Below, piece after piece: positions 1-11,205 of a stretch of DNA of 64,000 nucleotides. Every line of letters begins with the position of its first letter. Within the stretch, counting starts at the first letter, position 1. The notes below the pieces were generated by a model. The model made no database searches, was not told where the DNA came from, and saw only the letters and a list, made by a program, of their open reading frames with translations. Source of the stretch: Neoceratodus forsteri (Eukaryota; Chordata; Ceratodontiformes; Ceratodontidae). Position numbers and translations under genes: made by a program. The stretch lies in NCBI GenBank assembly GCA_016271365.2, contig CM057454.1, forward strand, positions 700,057,501 through 700,121,500, read 5' to 3'.

Positions 1-404
1 CTGTAGCCTGTCCACTACATCCTAGTGGTGAATATCAAGTCCAACATTAGTTCCAGTGTGTGTGTGTGCCCATGTGTGTGGTGGTCCAAAGAGGGAGGTT
101 GTAAGGAAGGAGGATTATTGAAGGCAGAAGGTGGAAGGCTGCTGCATGTGGAGTGTCTAATAGGATGCTAGCTGAGCCTTTTAAGGCTAGGTTTACCCTT
201 TCCAGCTCCACTGGGGCTGAGCTGCAAGGAGATTTGAGATAAGCTACTATGTAATACAAACTCTTTGTTTTACAGTGCTGTATGGGGAAGAAGGAGATCA
301 GGAGGAGAGAGGAAACATGGTGGGAGGAAGAGTATTGGGAGATGGCCACGAGTAGTGCCACTGTGAGGGGCATGTATAGAGAAGCAGCAACATTTTATTT
401 TTGT
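1..404. other. unassigned non-coding DNA
   Basis: I recognise no gene, RNA or repeat family here. Short open frames exist on both strands but have no motif, and their composition matches the surrounding non-coding DNA. A short GT-rich run lies near position 60. Confidence 0.5.
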
Positions 405-695
405 GGTGAAATCTGGTGAAATCATGAATTTTGCTGCGTGAAATATTTTGCAAAATTTGTGCATTACACAAAATATTTTGTGGGTGCGAAATGTGGAATT
501 TTGCCTGCGAAATATGAAATTTAACCCACAAGTGGCAAAATTCCACCATTCACAGGTGAAATTATGCCATTTGCTGGTGAAATTCCACATTTCGCTGGTG
601 GAATTTCACATTTCACAGCCACAAAATATTTTGTGAAATGCACAAATTTCTCAAAATATTTTGCAGAACAAAATTTGTGGATTTTGCCCATCTCT
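405..695. repeat. AT-rich fold-back (MITE-like) inverted repeat
   Basis: The left part (about 424-515) is the imperfect reverse complement of the right part (about 603-690), so the stretch can fold into one long hairpin. The palindromic core AAAATATTTT, or a one-base variant, occurs at about 440, 470, 622 and 653, two per arm. The middle (520-600) is a run of short degenerate words of the form GTGAAATTCCAC. The right edge reads TTTTGCCCATCTCTAG, a style of end seen in small non-autonomous DNA transposons. No target duplication is evident. Small open frames inside are by-products of the repeat. Confidence 0.65.
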
Positions 696-734
696 AGGCA
701 CATAACATGACACTAGTGTCAAATAGAATGTTAG

Positions 735-1010
735 CTGGCTGGCCCAGTGGTGCAGAGGGCTGAGGTGCAGGGCACCTTACCTCAGTCACCATGCCAGCAA
801 CCATGTTCGGGAATGAGCGTGGGTTGCTGAGGGTCGGCTGGGGGGAGGGCTAGGAGTGGACAGAGCGGTCGTCAGACAGCTCTCCTCTCCCAGATTGGGG
901 AGGTAGGCCTCTCAGGCTCTTGACTGCCACTGAGTGGATTCTGTCTGGTAGGGATGGAGCACTGGAGGGCTGGCATTAGGCCAGGTGGGTGGATCAGGGT
1001 GCACTCAGTG
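735..1010 (+). mobile_element. tRNA-derived SINE, copy 1
   Basis: The sequence TGGCCCAGTGG at 740-750 fits the tRNA A-box consensus for RNA polymerase III. A weak B-box-like word (ATGTTCGGGAAT) follows about 55 bases later. The stretch aligns with a second copy at 44904-45200: both start with GGCTGGCCCA, share the GTTC(A/G)GGAATG word, and continue into a G-rich body containing AGCCGGGGGGAG-like sequence. Two related copies with an internal promoter support a SINE family. I cannot name the family, and the 3' end is uncertain. Confidence 0.65.
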
Positions 1011-1880
1011 CCAGTACTCATGCATGCCTCCATGCGCGTTTGTACCATGAATGGCCGAGGTCCCAGGGTAGTAAAGGGCAAAACCAGGAAGAAAAATAGA
1101 ACCCCCAGAGACAGTATGAAGACTGACTCCTCACAGGCTCTGCATTTGTGACTGGGCTCACACCACTAGTCCTGTGGCAGAGGACACAGCTGCAAGATAA
1201 GTCCCAGGGGAGCCAAGTGACGGGGCTGGGAAGGGGCGGTCAGATGGGGGCAGACAGAGGAAGGAGAATAAAGAGATAATGAAATAAATAGGATGTTAGC
1301 AGACTTATATTTAAATCTCACAGGTGCAAGTGACCACGGATCATGTGGACTATGTGGCAGGAGGAAGACACTTTTCAGGGTATCTTGCAAGAAAGATCTG
1401 CAGGTATGCAGTGGACTCTGCATTTTGCTACCAAATTGAGTTGAGATACAACTGGTTATACACTCCAGTTACGAGACAATACTGAGATGGTCTCCACTGG
1501 CATCTGTGGCCCCCCTCCCCAGACACCCCTCAGACACTCAGAAAGGATTGGTCAAATGCAGCCACCAGTAGAGATCTCCAAAATAGTGAAACCATGGGGT
1601 CCTATGGGCCTAACAGTTTACATAGGTGATAGGCGCTTGGGGGGAACTTGCCAGAATGTTGAACTCCAGTAAAGACCTCTTAATGAAAACACAGTCTGTA
1701 GCCAACACCTGCTAGATTTAGTTTGTAAATCTGCTTGTATGTCTGGAGAAACTCAGGCTAGAAACAGAAACAATTAATAGCAATATACAAAAGTTTGGCG
1801 AGTTAAGGTATTCAGTACTTGACAATAGACTGATATTAGAAATGTCTTTTGTATAAAGCTTTGTAGTGCTGCTGCTAACT
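1011..1880. other. unassigned non-coding DNA
   Basis: No gene or known repeat is recognisable. The short open frames on either strand lack domains and start contexts of note. Confidence 0.45.
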
Positions 1881-2087
1881 TGTGCTCCGTTTGTTTTGTA
1901 TTGCTCAAATTATTGTAATGTATTATAATGGATTTGTGGACTTGCTGTTGTGTGTGTGTGTGTGCTCCCCTAACACTGAGTTGTTATAGTTGATGCACTG
2001 TATTGTATACTGTAATTGTGGACTTGTTTAACCTTGCAAAATTACTTACATAATGGGAACGCTAGTCTATTCTATTGTCTTAGGCAC
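1880..2087 (+). mobile_element. probable L2-type LINE 3' UTR, left part
   Basis: The T/G-rich, pyrimidine-poor sequence with repeated TATTGTATACTGTAAT-like words resembles the 3' UTRs of the L2 copies ending at 15130 and 63850. A fold-back transposon begins at about 2088, and on its far side (4667) the sequence continues into a typical L2 tail, so the two pieces may be one LINE end split by the insertion. The left piece alone is weak evidence. Confidence 0.4.
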
Positions 2088-2583
2088 TATGGGCTGGATA
2101 TTCAAACTGCACCATTCTGTGGCGCAAGCCCTTGCGCTGCACAAAATAGTTGCGCAGGGGTGTGGCCGGGCGATATTCAACGGAGTTGGCGCTATTGAGC
2201 AGCTCCTTTGAATATCACCCCCCCCGGCCACAGCCACTGTACATGGCACAGTGGAACTTGCGCCACCACAAGTGGTCAGAGTGGAGCATTCAAGATGCGG
2301 TGGCGCAAGTTCTATTGCTACATGAGCAAATTTCCGATATTCAAAAGATGACATGCAAATGGGGCCATAATTCATGCAAGGCACAGGGGGGGCCATTTGC
2401 ATCTATTTATGGCCCCATTTGCATGCCATTAGCATGCAGGTGACCCGATCTGAGACTTCGCCTGGCACCCTGCCAGGCAGCAGCCATCGAGGATCAACGC
2501 CCCCACAGCCCGAGAAAGGCATAACTGTTGAAATCACCCCAACCTCCGACTGGCCGATCATGGGCATAGAAAAAAGACTCCTT

Positions 2584-3310
2584 CAGCTGGCCGGTCGGCG
2601 GGCATAAGTGACAAAAAACCCCCACCCCCACTAGCCCGATCATTGGGCAGAACAGAGTTCAACCCCCAGAACATATCCTGGTGGTCCAGTGGACCGTGAA
2701 GCCCGATCGCGGGCATTAGAGTCCACCCCAAGGTCACCTACCCTGGTGATCTAGTGGCCCCTCACACTACCCACCATGAGCTCCACCATCCCGCCCCGCC
2801 AGCCCGGTGGGTGGCAGCATCCACCTGCCTGCGCCCGTCCTGCGACATGACGATTGGTGCGGTAGGGCTGCACAACTCCTGGTTCAGAGCAAGAGCTAAT
2901 GGACGCAGCAGCTGATATTGCATAAGGCAGTTCAGATATGTGAACACTAATTAATCATTCACATATCTGATCTGCCTTAGACGGTATAGCTGCATGGCCC
3001 ATTGGCTCTTGCTCTGAACCATCGGGCGCAGCCCCACCAAGCAGTCAGTCGGTGGGGTGGCGGGCGGCAGGTAGGTGGATGCTGACGCCGCCGCTGACGG
3101 GGAGCGGGGTGGTGGGGCCCGTGGGTGGGTAGGGGTTGGGGCCACTAGATCACCAGGGTAGGTGGACCTTGGGGTGGTGGACTCTAATGCCCGCGATCGG
3201 GCTTCACGTCCACTGGACCACCAGGGATATGTTCTTGGGGTTGAACTCTGTTCTGCCTGTTATCGGGCTAGTGGGGTGGGGGTTTTGTCACTTATGCCCG
3301 CCGATCGGGC
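2584..3310. repeat. long palindrome, two arms of about 365 bases
   Basis: The sequence folds back around position 2952, where TTCAGATATGTGAA meets its near complement TTCACATATCTGA. Landmarks recur in mirror order: GATCTAGTGGCC (about 2750) with GGCCACTAGATC (about 3139), GCCCGATCGCGGGC (2702) with GCCCGCGATCGGGC (3188), and the CATAAGTGACAAAA run (2604) with TTTTGTCACTTATG (3283). The arms differ by many substitutions and small gaps, so this is not a recent duplication. Confidence 0.85.
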
Positions 3311-4280
3311 TGGTCAGGGGTGGGGGTTTTACACTTATGCCCGTGGATCGGCCAGTCGGGGAGGGGGTTTTTACACTTATGCCCGCAATCAGGCCAGTCG
3401 GGGTAGGGTTTTTTTCACTTATGCCCGTGATCGGGCCAGTCGGGGAGGTGGGTTTACACTTATGCCCGCATCGGGCCAGTCAGGGGAGGGGTTTTTTTCA
3501 CTTATGCCTGCACCGGGCCAGTCGGGGAGGAGGGTTTTGCACTTGCGCCCGGATCAGCCAGTTGGGGGAGGGGTTTTGGCACTTATGTCCACGATCGGGC
3601 CAGTCGGGGAGAGGTTTTTTTTCACTTTGCGCCTGAGACCGGCCAGTCGGGGAGGAGGGTTTTTGGCACTGATGCCCGGATCAGCCAGTTGTGGGGAGGG
3701 GGTTTTTACACTTTATGCCCGCGATCGGGCCAGTCGGGAGAGGGTTTTTTTTCACTTATGCCCGGATCAGGCCAGTCGGGGGAGGGAGGTTTTACACTTA
3801 TGCCCGCCGATCGGGCCAGTCGGGAAAGGGGGTTTTCACTTAGCCCGCAATCGGGCCAGTCGGGGAGAGTGTTTTTTTCACTTATGCCCGCAATCGGGCC
3901 AGTCGGGGTTTATACTTATGCCCCGCAATCGCCAGTCGGGGAGGGGTTTTCACTTAGGCCGCGATCGGGCCAGCCGGGGAGGAGGGTTTTTACACTTATG
4001 CCCGGATCAGGCCAGTCGGGGAGGGGTTTTTATACTTATGCCCGTGATCGCCAGTCGGGAGAGGGTTTTTTTCACTTATGCCCGCAATCGGGCCAGTCGG
4101 GGAGGGGTTTTACACTATGCCCGCAATCGGGCCAGTCGGGGAGGGGGTTTTTACACTTATGCCCGCAATTGGGCCAGTCGGGGAGGGTTTTTTTCACTTA
4201 TGCTCGCGATCGGGCCAGTCGGGGGTTCTTCTATTATGCCCACGATCAGGCCAGTCAGGGGGAGGGGGGTTACTATACGC
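3287..4280. repeat. 41-bp minisatellite, about 24 units
   Basis: A unit of about 40-42 bases repeats across the stretch. Each unit contains CACTTATGCCCG, a self-complementary core close to CCCGCGATCGGGC, then CAGTCGGGGAGGG and a T-run of 3 to 8 bases. Units vary by small indels, mostly in the T-run. The unit matches the outer end of the right palindrome arm at 3283-3310 and, inverted, the left arm at 2584-2610. Long open frames (for example 3162-4286) arise only because the repeat lacks stops. Confidence 0.9.
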
Positions 4281-4666
4281 CCATGATTCGGCTTCGGGGG
4301 GGCACAGGGAGTACATTGAGGGCCACCCACAGGTGGCAGCTGCTGTGTTATGCCCTGCAATGTGGCAGCTCACCTGAGTGGTCCTCGACTTACTCCTTTT
4401 TTTTTTTGCTCAAAGTTGTGCAGGCGCAGGTTGGGGGTTGCACCTGCACAACTCTGCACAGCTCGCTGAATATCGGGCTGTGCAGTTTATGCATGGTTCC
4501 TCCCCCTCCTGTTGAGCATGCCTTCATTAGCATTGCGCTGTTGCTCAGCTTGACTTGGGGGGCACGACTGCCTCCTGCTGAATATGCCAGAAAGGCGCAA
4601 TTTTGGACTTACGCAGGCACAACCCTATTGTGCATGGTGCAACCCTTTTGAATATCCAGCCTCATA

Positions 4667-4816
4667 TGTACTGTGAAACTTGAAGAATTACTTGTATAAA
4701 ATTAATTCCTGGTCGTTCCTCAAAAAGAGTCTTCCAGTCTCAGTGAGCCTACCTGGTTAACAAAATATAACTAAATAAAATAAATAAATAAATGAATACA
4801 TAAATCAATCCATAAT
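4667..4816 (+). mobile_element. L2-type LINE 3' tail
   Basis: The word CAGTGAGCCTACCTGGTTAAC, followed by an AATAAATAAATA-type run, matches the end of the L2 copy at 57640-57704 (CAGTATGCCTTCCTGGTTAAA, then AAATAAATAAATAAA). It is therefore the 3' terminus of an L2-type LINE in plus orientation. Confidence 0.7.
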
Positions 4817-5739
4817 GGGAATGCACATTTTAGAAAGTGTTGAAGGTCATTATAAAGCATTGGACATATAAAGCACTCAACAGACACATTAATATGGAAA
4901 TAGAGGCTTTTATTATACTGCTGTAGCTGTGTAATACTAAAAATGCTTATCTGAATATATTCCATGTATTGCCTGTGTAAAATGGAAAATGTGTTAAAGT
5001 TCTTATTTACAAAAAAAGACAATAATGAGCATTGCTGCTGGTTGCTGTGACACCCTACCTGCAGTAGTGTATATTTTCTATACATTTGTAACACATACAA
5101 TACTACTATCGAGGGTCAAATAGTGAATTCTGTTGAGGTAACTTTGGTAAAGCTGAAGGAGGTCACAGCAAATTCCTGTCTAGGGTTTCTTGCAGTCCTG
5201 CTCAAGGAATACATTTTGTTGTTGGCAGGGACTAGGAAGGTCACAATAAAAATGTATCTAGGGCATCTTAAATTAATTGTTTTTGCATTAAATTTACTGT
5301 AGCCAGTAACTGGTTTTATTCCCTAATTAGGGGATCCCAAGTTTCTAAGTTTATTAAGCATGGGGTGGATGACAGGAACTAGAATCAGGCCAAAGGAGGG
5401 ACTGCACGGAAGGAACAGGTATGTTTAGCATACAGTCATGTAGGACCTGGAGGGGATTTGGTTAGCTGCAGGGACACTGGATCTGTTCTCTTCTAATGTA
5501 TGATATGGAGGTTTGGTGGCTGCCTGGTCAATAGAAAGTTGTTGGCATTTACCTTGGAGCCAGGTACAGCCTGGGCAGAAATATGTGAGCAGCAGTTTAG
5601 GTCAGAGCGAAGGCTTAGGACGACTACTGCTACTTCTATTCCTCAATGGCCTTCATGGCAGCTTGGAATGTATTGGGCAGAGAGGGTGGTCATAGAGTTG
5701 CACCAGCTGTGGTTAGTGGAGGCCCTGGTCCTCCATAAC
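4817..5739. other. unassigned non-coding DNA
   Basis: No coding or repeat signature is recognised. The short open frames here have no recognisable motif. Some of this DNA may be unrecognised 5' parts of the L2 copy that becomes legible at 5740. Confidence 0.4.
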
Positions 5740-7111
5740 TCACTAAGCAACCACACTCCAATACTCTTCACCTGGTCCTGTTGGCTACTCAAACCACCTT
5801 CCAGCTTTGTTTCCCATCACAGTCTGTGACCTGGCAGCCTCAGTAAGCTCAAACACTAACTAGCCTACTGGGATTGGTCCCCCATAAAACTGGCCCAGAA
5901 CATAGACGAGACCCTCAACTACTTCACTAGCTCCCTCAACAAGGCCTGTGATACATTCGTCCTAGTTGTCAAAACCCATACCAAGAAGCGTAATGCATCT
6001 TGGTCACTCCTATGCTTCTTTAGCAACTGCAACTGAGGGACAACCTCTGGGACAAAGCCATCGCCTCTGGCAAACAGACAGACAAGCCTATAATACTGAG
6101 TGTAACAGATGCACCTGGGCCATATGTAAAGCCAAGGCAGAATACTACAGATCCTCTCTGGCTGTCTCCTGGGGGAGAGCCCGTAAGTTCTGGGACAATA
6201 TAAAAGAACTTAACGGGAAATCCTGCTCTCTACCCCCATCCCAACTTGACATTGACAGCACCACCTCCACAGACCCAAAAAGTATCGCTGACTGGCTCAG
6301 CACTGCCTTTTCTGATATCAGTGCAGTCCTCAACGGCAACTTTTTCAACCAAGTTTCACCCTCTCCAGCGCTTAATCTCCACCACCTACCATTCCACTCA
6401 TGGGTCATTAGTTGGCAAGAAGCCAAATCTTACTTAACCAAAGCACTCAGTGGCACTAGCCCCTGCAATGACCCCCTTGACAAAAGACTCCTTTGACTGG
6501 TCCTTGACTCCATCCTTGCCCCGCTCATAGACTTACTCAACTACTGTCTGTATCTTGGACAGTTCCCAACTTCCTGGAAAACAGCAGTCATTACCCCCAT
6601 ACTGAAAGGTGGGGGATAGCTCCTCCCCCAACAATTATCAGTCAATCTCCATCCTCCATCCACTCTCCAAAGCTTTCAAAAAAATACTGCCAGATCAACT
6701 CACAGAGTACCTTGACACCCATGGCCTGTTATGTAGGGATCAGCATGGCTTCCGATCTGCCCATAGCATGATCACTGCCCTCACAGAATTCTCTAACTTC
6801 CTCTACTCTGCCCTAGACAAGGGCCACCTTGCCGGTGTCATTTTTACTGACCTCTCCAAGTCTTTTGATATGGTCTCACACTCCCACTTACTGAACAGTC
6901 CACCAACTCAGCTTCTCTTACGGACTCCTCTCCTGCACCTCTAACTACCTTTCATCAAGGTCCCAATGTGTAAAAATTCACACCACCATCTCTAGTACCC
7001 AGCCTGTATGCTCTGGTGACTCCCAGGGCTCCATCCTGCACCCATTGATCTTTAGTCTTTAAATGCCTGCCCAGCTTCTGTTCAGGCAGGGTTCTTCTTT
7101 ATGCAGATGAC
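5740..7111 (+). pseudogene. L2-type LINE pol relic (end of endonuclease to RT active site)
   Basis: The fragment starts with LSNHTPILFTW, the usual SDHxP end of the apurinic endonuclease domain. It passes through the linker (open frame 5966-6496, with the WDNIKELNG motif also seen in the 11-15 kb copy as WKNIKELTD). The reverse transcriptase fingers follow at 6609-6944 (NNYQSISILHPLSKAFKKIL, QHGFR, FTDLSKSFD). The catalytic LYADD box is at 7097-7111, followed at once by a stop. The palm beyond that and the C-terminus are missing. Frameshifts separate the frames. In life the enzyme would nick target DNA and reverse-transcribe its own RNA there; this copy cannot. Confidence 0.85.
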
Positions 7112-7922
7112 TAGGTTTGCTGGCCAAGGCACCTAGCTTCACCCGAGCTCTTTTCTTCTAGGTTGCTTGAAAGGACAGAGCAAAGAACCTTACCAGAGCA
7201 AGGGAAAGGATTAAGGCTTCTTTTGGCTAGGCAGATTTACTGTGTGTTGTTGTTTTTGTTTTGTACTCACAGGGACTGTTACTGTTTGTTGCTAACATTT
7301 TATTGCTTTATTTTTCTCTGATTCAAATTGTTGTTGCTGGGTATGCCTTCTGCTGCATCATTACAGGGTATGCCTACAGGTGTGTGCTAACATATTACTG
7401 CTGTAATCTTCTGATTCAAATTGTCTTTTGCAAGGCATATCTTCTGTTACTGCTTAATTTTTCTCTACAGCATAGTGTTTCTTACAGGGTATATCTTCTG
7501 TGAAATTCATACAGGTGGTGCTTTACAGGTTTTACAGTTTTATCTCTTATTAGGATAAGCTTTCAGGGCTACTGCATTTGTTACTGGCTGATTGTTTCTG
7601 CTTTTACCTCCTTGCTTCTTTCATCTGGGGTTCTTCTTTTTTGGCAGAGGAAGGGCCCTGCCACCCACCCCCATCCCCAATCACCCCACACTACACTCCT
7701 TTTATAGGGTAGCACAGTCATGACTTTTTCTGCGGCAAAGCAGGAAGGGGCAGATCAGAGGGGTATCCACACAGTGACCTCATTTACAGGGGCACTAGTA
7801 ATTTAACTTGTTATAACAAGTTATACAAAAACAAACAAACAAAACACAAAATCAAACATTTGCTTTCATTTTCTTCCTTCTAATTACTCTGATAAGGTTA
7901 TAAACCAAGTAATTTATTTGGA
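7112..7922. other. unassigned DNA, possibly CR1 5' UTR
   Basis: No gene is seen. The stretch 7280-7500 repeats words such as TTCTGATTCAAATTGT and GGGTATGCCT/ATATCTTCTG, a weak internal duplication. A TATAACAAGTTATA palindrome sits near 7812. The final few hundred bases lead without a break into CR1 ORF1 and may be its 5' UTR. Confidence 0.4.
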
Positions 7923-8880
7923 ATGGATATCATTAACTCCAGGTACTGCAGAACACTTTTCAGAAGGGCAGTTTTACAGGATTTAAGACACTGTCCTACA
8001 TGCTGGGCAATTGGAGATCTAAGGGCTCAGCTACAGGCAGCATGGGCAGAGAGTGCGTGCCTCAAAGTGCATATTCCAGAGGAAATATATTATCAGATCC
8101 ACCCGCCATTTCCCCAACATCCAACAGAAGCACCTCGACTGCAGAGGGTAGTTGGTCCAGGAGGTTGGCAGGTGGTTAGGAGGGGCAAATCAGGTGCCCC
8201 ATCACTCGGTGCTCTCCAACATATTACCTCCAAAAACCATATAAAAACTACAAACAGGTATCTGCCTCTATCTCCAAAATCAAACAAAGGGCAAAGGACA
8301 CTGCAGAGCAGGACACTGCTGGCACAACAAAACCACCCAAAACAGGAACCAAAACAAAAAAATTAAAAAGGAAATCCAAAAAACTTCTGATCATAGGAGA
8401 CTCCATGATTCGGGGAGTTGATACTTATCTCCTGCCAGGGGTAATGGTCAGATGTCTCCCAGTACATCAACGTGGAGAGACACTGACTGCATTGCTAAAA
8501 TTGTTCGGGAAGCAGGAGAAAACATTGACGTCATGGTATACATAGGGACTAACAATCTCACCAGCTGGTCAGTTGTGGAGACCAAGGAACACCTGACCAG
8601 GCTGGGTGACAAACTATCTTCCATTTCTTCCGGCATCTCTTTCTCTGAGATCCTGCTAGTCTGGGAGAGGGGGGAAGATGGACAGAAGGTCACAGGGGGA
8701 AAGCTAGGGGAGCTAAACATGTGGCTCAAGGCCTGGTGCCAGGAAAAAGGACACAAATTTGTAGGGAACTGACAACACTTTTGGGAGCGAAAGTTCTTTA
8801 AATTTGATGTGCTGCATTTGACTAAGGAGGGAGTCAGTGCATTAGGGCAGAAGTTTGACATCTTTGCAGAATATTTAAAC
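7923..8880 (+). pseudogene. CR1-type LINE ORF1 with SGNH esterase domain
   Basis: An N-terminal piece (7923-8366, 147 residues, one CPTC pair near residue 21) is followed in two other frames by the three blocks of an SGNH hydrolase. The nucleophile block LLIIGDSMIRG lies at 8384-8416 (GDS at 8396-8404). The oxyanion block VMVYIGTNN lies near 8530-8556. The catalytic FDVLHLTKEG block lies at about 8803-8832. CR1-like LINEs are known to carry an esterase in ORF1. At least two frameshifts break the gene. The endonuclease ORF of the same element follows from about 9090. The domain assignment is firm; the exact start is not. Confidence 0.8.
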
Positions 8881-9089
8881 TAGAAAATGTGGAGAAGGGT
8901 GCAGCACCCCATACGTCGAATGGGAAGAACACCCTTCCCCTCTCAGTTAGCGGTCAAACAGGAGTTCAGCATGTTTGCAGTTCATTTGCATCACCAGGTA
9001 AGGAAAAAGATCCAGCTCCCCATATGACGCACAGGGGAAATTCCAGACCTCACTCAACAACTAACACACTGAAATCTGGCCAATGGAAA

Positions 9090-10063
9090 TTCATGTACAC
9101 AAATGCTTGTGGTCTGGGAAACAAGATCCTAGACCTGCAGGCAATAGTGACAGAGGCTAAACTGGACTTAGTAGCAGTTAGCAAGACATGGTTTACCAGT
9201 AACCACACTTGGGAGACTTGAGTACCTAGCTATGTACTGTTCAGAAGAAACCGAGGTGCAAAAAGGTGGGGGGAGTGGCCCTGTATGTCAATGAAAATAT
9301 CAAAGCTACAGAAATTCAGAATACACATAAGTGGCCACAAAAAATGTGGGTCACCCTGAAAACAGGAAATGGGACAGCCATACGAACTAGGTTTTTCTAC
9401 AGGCCTCCAGACCAGGGGGAGGACATACAGTAGACACATTACTGTTAGAAGATATACAAAACATGATAGCTAAAGGGGGTTCTGATAATGGGAGACTTCA
9501 ACATGCCAGATACAGATTGGTCAATACTAGTAGGAACATCTGCCAGAACTAGACACACAGTGGATTCCCTGCAGGGAGAGGGCCTCAAACAACTGGTACA
9601 ACAACCCACAAGAGACAGGGTTATCCTAGATGTAGTACTGACTAACAGGGAAAGGATCACAGATCTCCAGGTAAAAAGTCACTTGGGGGCCAGTGACCAT
9701 CACATGGTATGGTTCAGTTTGGCCACTAGAACTAAATCATCCCATTCCAAGGAAAAAATATGGGACTTCAGAGGAGCTGACTTTGATAAGATGGCTGACA
9801 TACTTAAGCTAACCCTGGCAAAAAGAAATACAGGTGAGGGGGTACAGGCAAAGTGGGCAAGCATTAAGAATGCAATTCTTGAAGCAACATCCCATTGTGT
9901 TAGAGAGAAAAGGAAGCACAAAAGAAGAAGGAAACCATTTTGGTTCTCAAAAACAGTAGCAGAAAAGGTCAAAGCCAAAAGGCTGGCCTTCAGGAAATAT
10001 GAGGGAACGCAGCGGGATGAAGACAGGGAGGCATACCAAACTTCCCTAAGGGAAGCAGGGAAG
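9090..10063 (+). pseudogene. CR1-type LINE ORF2, endonuclease part, 3' truncated
   Basis: The frame opens with FMYTNACGLGNKILDLQAIV and LDLVAVSKTW, the N-terminal strands of the exonuclease-endonuclease-phosphatase fold. It resumes at 9488 with the metal-binding MGDFNMPDTDW, then DVVLTN and GASDHHMVWFS (SDHH is the C-terminal catalytic histidine block). The basic linker KRKHKRRRKPFWF follows. Stops and a frameshift disrupt 9220-9490. Coding homology stops at about 10063 where an unrelated tandem duplication starts, so the reverse transcriptase is absent. It belongs with the SGNH ORF1 just upstream. Confidence 0.85.
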
Positions 10064-11205
10064 GCTGCCATTTATGTGTGTTTTGATTGTAGCTTTAAGG
10101 ACTGCAGTCGATGTGTAGCACAAAGGGGATTTTAATCACTAAGTGCATGGGGATGTATTTGTACATTGCCTACTTCAGGGAAGTGTTTTTGGTGGACAAT
10201 GTAACTGTTTAGTGGTGTGCTCTTAGAGCGATCTCGGCAAAGACTGATGCATGGTCTGTAAGATTTTAACTGCATAGTAACGGATTATTTTGGTACCTGT
10301 TTGTTGGCATCCATTTCATCTTCCTCCCACAGCACTTGTGACTGTCGTGCACGCGCAGTCATGTCAAGCACATACAGTGTTGGAGTTCCCTCCCATAACC
10401 TGACCCCTTTGTTCTGTCTCTCTTCATAGGCACCCACCAAACCTCCTCTGCCACACACACACACACACACTACACGGCCACATACAGACCAGGCCTATGA
10501 CTCAGAGAGCCTCACAGAACACTCCAGGAAGCAAGGGGTGGACGTGGGGCAGCCAAGAGGTAAAGGCACCCCATCTCCTATGCAGCACCAACCGAGGTGT
10601 CTTTACTACCCGGCATTGGCTGACAATGACTGATAGACTCTGCTACTCTTGTAGCAGGCTGCCATTTATGTGTGTTTTGATTGTCGCTTTAAGGACCGCA
10701 GTCGATGTGTAGCATATGGGGATTTTAATCACTAAGTCCATGGGGATGTATTTGTGTGTCGCCTACTTCGGGGAAGTGTTTTCAGGGGACATTGTAACTG
10801 TTTAATGGTGTGCTCTTAGAGCAACTGTGGCATAGACTAGTGCATGCTCTGTAAGATTTCAACTGCAGAGTAACTGATTATTTTGGTACCTGTTTGTTGG
10901 CTTCCATTTCACCTTCCTCCCACAGCACTTGCAACTGTCGCACATGCACAGTCATGTCCAGTATGCACATTGTTGGAGTTCCCACCTGTAACCTGACCCC
11001 TTTGCTCTGTCTCTCTTCATAAGCACCCATTGAACCTCCTCTGCTGCACAGGCTACATGGCCACATACAGACCAGGCCCAGGACTCAGAGGGCCTCATAG
11101 AACAGACCAGGAAGCAAGGAGTAACGTGGGGCAGCCAAGAGATAAAGGCACCCCTCTTCCTACGCAGCACTGACTGAGGTGTTTACCTGTCGATGCTTTG
11201 CATTG
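10064..11205 (+). repeat. tandem duplication, 594-bp period, two copies
   Basis: GCTGCCATTTATGTGTGTTTT occurs at 10064 and again at 10658, and the following roughly 550 bases align throughout. Shared landmarks are the GTCGATGTGTAGCA word, GGTACCTGTTTGTTGGC, CTGTCTCTCTTCATA and CACGTGGGGCAGCCAAGAG-like words. The copies differ by scattered substitutions and a CA-repeat at about 10455 that only the first copy has. The left edge coincides with the truncation of CR1 ORF2. No protein or RNA family is recognised in the unit. Confidence 0.9.

Larger units (their letters stand above)
2088..4666. mobile_element. fold-back DNA transposon with expanded minisatellite
   Basis: The two ends are inverted repeats: GGCTGGATATTCAAA at 2092 and its complement ending near 4661. 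The subterminal DNA at both ends reuses words such as GCGCAAG, GATATTCA and TTGTGC. No transposase is encoded, so any mobility would have needed an enzyme supplied from elsewhere. Inside lie a large palindrome (2584-3310) and a minisatellite (3287-4280). The target duplication is not clear; TAT occurs next to both ends. The element probably interrupts an L2 3' UTR. Superfamily unknown. Confidence 0.7.

Noticed and set aside
3162..4651. Long open frames (374 and 320 codons) rich in Gly, Ser, Arg and Pro
   Set aside because: They lie within the 41-bp minisatellite, whose unit has no stops in some frames. The frame drifts at each indel and there is no domain.
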